Below, piece after piece: positions 60,545 through 64,000 of a stretch of 64,000 nt of DNA. The notes beneath the pieces were generated by a model. That model did no database searches, had not been told where the DNA came from, and saw nothing but the letters and a program-made list of their open reading frames with translations. The translations under genes and the position numbers were made by a program. Each line of letters starts with the position of its first letter. Position 1 is the stretch's first letter. Source of the stretch: Piper betle (taxonomy: Eukaryota; Streptophyta; Magnoliopsida; Piperales; Piperaceae); NCBI GenBank assembly GCA_033002965.1, contig JAURVB010013945.1, positions 1 through 64,000 of the forward strand. The letters run 5' to 3'.

Positions 60545-60724
60545 TCATATATATATATATATATATATATATATCATACATGCCATTATCATGATACCAA
60601 TTATTGAAAGCATAGTAGCAAACATGACCATGCTATTCTTTTTGTGAGACAGATGCAAGCATGGGCATCTACAGTTGTCTTTACCACTGTAGTGGACGCA
60701 ATGGCCTAGGTAGCACCTGTCCTC
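60545..60724 (-). pseudogene. Orphan exon for a cysteine-rich peptide, related to exon 2 of the small gene
   Basis: The minus strand after the acceptor TTTTTTTAATAG (AG at 60725-60726) reads, in the same phase 0 as the small gene, 59 codons: EDRCYLGHCVHYSGKDNCRC then PCLHLSHKKNS and a hydrophobic end (FATMLSIIGIMIMACM), stopping where a (TA)14 run meets TGA at 60547-60545. Spacing is C-x4-C-x8-C-x-C-x-C. The hydrophobic end and the DNA beyond it align with exon 2 of the A1/A2 gene (ATRLSII), so this looks like a diverged paralog that keeps the cysteine-rich part. No exon 1 is seen upstream (60727-61765). The (TA)n in the coding end suggests decay. The spacing recalls EGF-like or defensin-like cysteine patterns, but too few cysteines are present to assign it. 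Confidence 0.45.
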
Positions 60725-61765
60725 CTATTAAAAAAAGTGAAAAAACATCTATCTAATTACTTAAAGTCACATTTTTTGAATATAGCCTCCACAATAATTT
60801 CTATTGTGGGGGGTACGCATATTATAAATTTAACACGTATCATTAAGTATTATTACAATTTTACCCTCATTCGGTCCCAATTAAATATTTAATGAAAACT
60901 TTACAATTATATATATATATAATTCAAGTATTTATATAATTTTACACCTTCTATTAAAAAATATTAATTAAGTATTAACAAATTTTCAACCATTCTTATT
61001 AGGAATATATTAATTAATTGTAATGTATATTAAAAATTTTAATTCAAATATGACTAGGTTTTCTAAATTTCATTTTCATAATAGACACGTAAAAAATAGT
61101 GCAAATTTTAATTAATTTATATGTTTATAAATAATAATTAATAAAAGTAAGGATCTTCAACTAAGTTAAGTGTTTATCATTAATTTATACTCGGCCAGGT
61201 CACCATTTAAAAAAATATTAAATTGCTAGACGTGTATGCATGCTCCATCTTTATCTATATTTAAAGATAAACCCAATTCTAACCTCTTCTCCAAGCTATC
61301 CATCTCTCTATATAGCCCTCAACCCCCTCCTAAAAAATTGGAAATCAAGCGTAGAGGAATCCCCTTCCCAGGCGACTGTAGGAGCGTTGCCGTTAGCCAG
61401 AGTTTCAGTCAAAGGCCAGTGTAGCTCCACCGAGACATATTTTATATCCTAGTCCGGAGGACCGTAAGTAGGGATGAAGTCTTCACCGGAGAGCTGCCAC
61501 GACCGTACCGGAGTTGTCCCCGAGTGCCAGAACTGTCGCCGGAGCATTTTTATGTAATGATGTCAATATCAAAAAGTGGGACAATATAAACTACTAAGTT
61601 CATTGTCATTGTGTAATGATGTCATATCATTCGAAATCGATTTAGGAGGAAAATTGTTTTATTTTTGAAGCATTTTAATCACTGCTTTAGTGACCGAACT
61701 TGTCATATGATTGGTAAATCATGTCAAGGGTAATACAGTCATACTAACCCAAATACCATATACCC
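60725..61765. other. AT-rich segment with a possible promoter
   Basis: No second copy noticed. A TATATA motif (61309-61314, in CTCTATATAGCCCTCAACC) followed by GC-richer sequence (61360-61560) resembles a plant core promoter and leader, but no convincing CDS follows: the open frames at 61236-61452 contain the TATA itself. It might be the start of a gene fragment. Confidence 0.3.
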
Positions 61766-61833
61766 AAATACCATAATACAGGCAAAATCCCAGGACATTA
61801 AATGTGAGGACAACAATGTGTTTGATGTGTACC

Positions 61834-63090
61834 AAAATATGTTTTGACGTTGGGCAGCATACCAAAATCCGTCCATATGGGTACTCTTATGTGGTTCACA
61901 TAATATATTATGCAAGACGGCTGCATTTATTGGCCAGCTGGTGGAGATTAACAATGTAGCTCTGTAGCCACCAATCATTCACGAAGAAAAATTCTAAAAC
62001 AAAATCTGTAATATAATTATTTGTGTCCAGACTCCAGAGTATATTGAAGGTTTTTTATATGAAAGAAATATTTTATCATGTATTAAATATTATTTTGTCA
62101 AATTAATATCCTTGTTTGATTGTATTTTAAGTCTTTTGTCTTATCTATTTTAGGCTTTTACATGTACGTTTTTTTATATAAAAGAAATATTTAGTCGTGT
62201 TTTACATCTTTTTTTGTCTGATTAATGTCCTTGCTAGAATGTATTTTTAAGTCTTTTTTCTTGACTAGCCTTAGCTTTTAGATATACTTGAACCTTAGAG
62301 GAGTTGTTTGAACATTCTTTCCCCATTAGTGTTACGACGTTGTCACAGGTTACTTGTGTCAAAACTTTTTTCATGGTGATCGGAGACAAATACTCTTCAC
62401 TTTTGATTAAAATATTTAACACGACTATCTGTTAAGAACATTTGTCCCAATAAATCTTTATAACGATAACGACCCATATAGAGCATAAATATTATGGTGG
62501 TCTAAAAGTTTTTTAATTTTTCGGTCTGTTTCGATTTAGTTCGATTCTAAACTGAGATTTCCCGCCTCTTATGAATTCCTCATAGATTCAACCTGGTAAA
62601 AATTAAAATTTTAAAAAATTATATCAAAACGACCCGACAATTTTAATTTGGTTCATCTTGAACCGAGAGACGAGAGCTCCTTGGCTGTGGTCGGAATAAA
62701 TGCTTTTTATTATTTATTGCTATAAAACGTGATTGATGAACTGCATGCCATTGAACGAGACATGTAATGCATGAATCATGTGCTTCATGTGTACCACCAT
62801 GTGCTTCACATGTAGCATGCGACAATCGATATTTATCTACGTGGACGAGTACTAGTATGTAGTCCATAATTAATATTACAATAAATTATGCAAGAAGGCT
62901 AAATTATGGTGACAATTGTTTATTTTCCACTAGTGGTCCTTTTTCATTCCACTATTTTGGAATATTTGATGAAAATTTTAATTAGACAAGGCAAGGCAAT
63001 TAAACAAACGCATCCTCTACGAACCCACTGTCATGAGGTTTGACAGCCAGTTTAAAACAGGAATCGAACCAGGAACTCGTAAAGAAAAAG
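61834..63090 (+). repeat. Module B, copy B4
   Basis: Direct copy of B1, extended at its left end by the 'gttttgacgttgggcagcataccaaaatcc' segment shared with B2. The conserved small frame here (62234-62422, -) is open. A frame at 62643-62867 (-) has no recognised product. Confidence 0.8.
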
Positions 63091-63103
63091 GCGGCCTTCG
63101 CCA
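63060..63103 (-). other. tRNA-like B box with possible A box (SINE-like) at the B/C boundary
   Basis: The minus strand reads GGTTCGATTCC (63060-63070), a near-perfect Pol III B box, with TGGCGAAGGCCG (63092-63103) 33 nt upstream as a possible A box. Related sequence is at about 9663-9715 and 16045-16100 (+). No terminal duplication or poly-A was found. Confidence 0.3.
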
Positions 63104-64000
63104 ACTGGAAAAAATCTTGTCGACAAGTTATTATATTCATTCACAGTATGGGCTGCCCAAATAATTTAGACAGCGCACTCAAATTCTAAAATAGGGCAAC
63201 CTCAAATAGTGCAATATCCACAAGAAGATAATTTCTTTCTTTTATTCCATCATCAGCTCGAAAATTGATACTCCTGGACAATGATTTCTATCACACTCCA
63301 GACTCTGAATTACGGTTTAAGAGAGTGGGTTTAAGAGAGGGTGGGTGTGGATCATAATTGTAAAAATTGGAATCGGAATAGGTTTTCGAAAGAGTCACTG
63401 AATCGGATCGAATCAGTCAAGAATTGGTTCAGTTGAATCGGTCCAAATCGGTCATATTCAATAATTTGACAACTCATAACATAAATATATAAAAGTTAGG
63501 TATTGAAGTCATTTTGATATTATTTTGTGTATTATATTTTATGATATTTTGGATTTTTTTAAAGTATTTCGAATTAGTTATTATTTTTGACTCGAGAATG
63601 CCACCGCTATATTTCTTTCTCCCATTCACTCCCCCGACGCGCCCCACTCCTTCACCCCCGCTGCCGCCCCACCTCCACCCTCCGGCCCCGTCCCGTCCCC
63701 GCCCCTACGCCCCTGCTCCGCCCGCCCACCCTCTTACCCTTCGGCCCCGAACATCCCCAGTGCACCTCGCCGCCGGCCACGACCAGATCCGCCACGCTAC
63801 GCCCCCAGCCCTTCTATCCCTGCACACGCCGCCCCGCCCTCCACCATCATTGCCTCCCCCAGCGTCGCCCCGCCGCTCGCCCTCGCCACCTCGTCCTCCC
63901 CCCACCCAGTCCCTGGCCACCGTCCAGAATTGGCCGATTTGGGCCGATTCCGAAATCGGTCGAATCGGTCGGAATCAACTTCAATCGGCTGATTCACGGA
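63091..64000 (-). repeat. Module C, copy C3, with C-rich end
   Basis: Inverse of C2: AT-rich part, then from about 63625 a strongly C-rich stretch (63625-63905) equal to the G-rich start of C2 but longer, then 'gattccgaaatcggtcgaatcgg' words to the window end. The minus-strand frames here (63705-63997) are low-complexity Gly/Arg-rich and are not called as genes. Confidence 0.7.

Overview
This window is repeat-dominated flowering-plant nuclear DNA. It is AT-rich, with no operons, rRNA or recognisable tRNA. Almost every block is a transposable element or a copy of another block. Signs of a plant genome are Ty1/copia and Ty3/gypsy LTR retrotransposons with iMet-type primer sites, solo LTRs with 5-bp target duplications, a Mutator-like MITE with a degenerate 9-bp target duplication, CACTA-like ends, and a small intron-containing gene. 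I could not identify the species. No complete conserved host gene was recognised.

The layout is best read as large inverted duplications. I named five modules: A (about 8 kb, with exons of a small secreted-protein gene, LTR pieces, a CACTA end and a MITE), A' (the 5' third of A), B (about 1.1 kb), C (GC-rich segment) and D (about 2.3 kb). Left half: A1(+) 1-8037, B1(+)/C1/B2(-) foldback 8046-10833, A'(-) to 13060, D1(+) to 15350, C2/B3(-) to 17206, A2(-) to 23262, D2(+) to 25581. Centre, 25582-41259: a decayed Ty1/copia on the minus strand with one LTR, a fragment of A, a gutted Ty3/gypsy element (minus) whose 3' LTR is split by an opposite-strand solo LTR, then LTR-like, polypyrimidine and AT-rich sequence. 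Right half: D3(-) to 43889, a gypsy solo LTR (-) to 46673, D4, A3(+) to about 58640 containing a 3.5-kb copia insertion, A4(+), a segment with no second full copy, B4(+), and C3(-) to the end. D2 and D3 face each other as arms of an inverted repeat with its axis near 33.5 kb.

The most gene-like content is a small two-exon gene, intact in A1 and A2. It has a TATA box about 60-66 bp upstream of the ATG, a signal-peptide exon of 47 codons, an intron of about 320 bp, and a short second exon with a hydrophobic tail (83 aa predicted). Broken copies lie at about 3.4, 21.7, 30.5, 54.0 and 58.3 kb. An exon at 60545-60724 aligns with the 3' end of this family but carries an extra cysteine-rich segment (C-x4-C-x8-C-x-C-x-C). 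Other points of interest are the nested opposite-strand LTRs, a 43/50-bp alternating minisatellite inside one LTR, and insertions that date the duplications relative to each other.

All homology calls come from reading the sequence by eye. Block edges are good to a few tens of bases unless a terminal motif is given.
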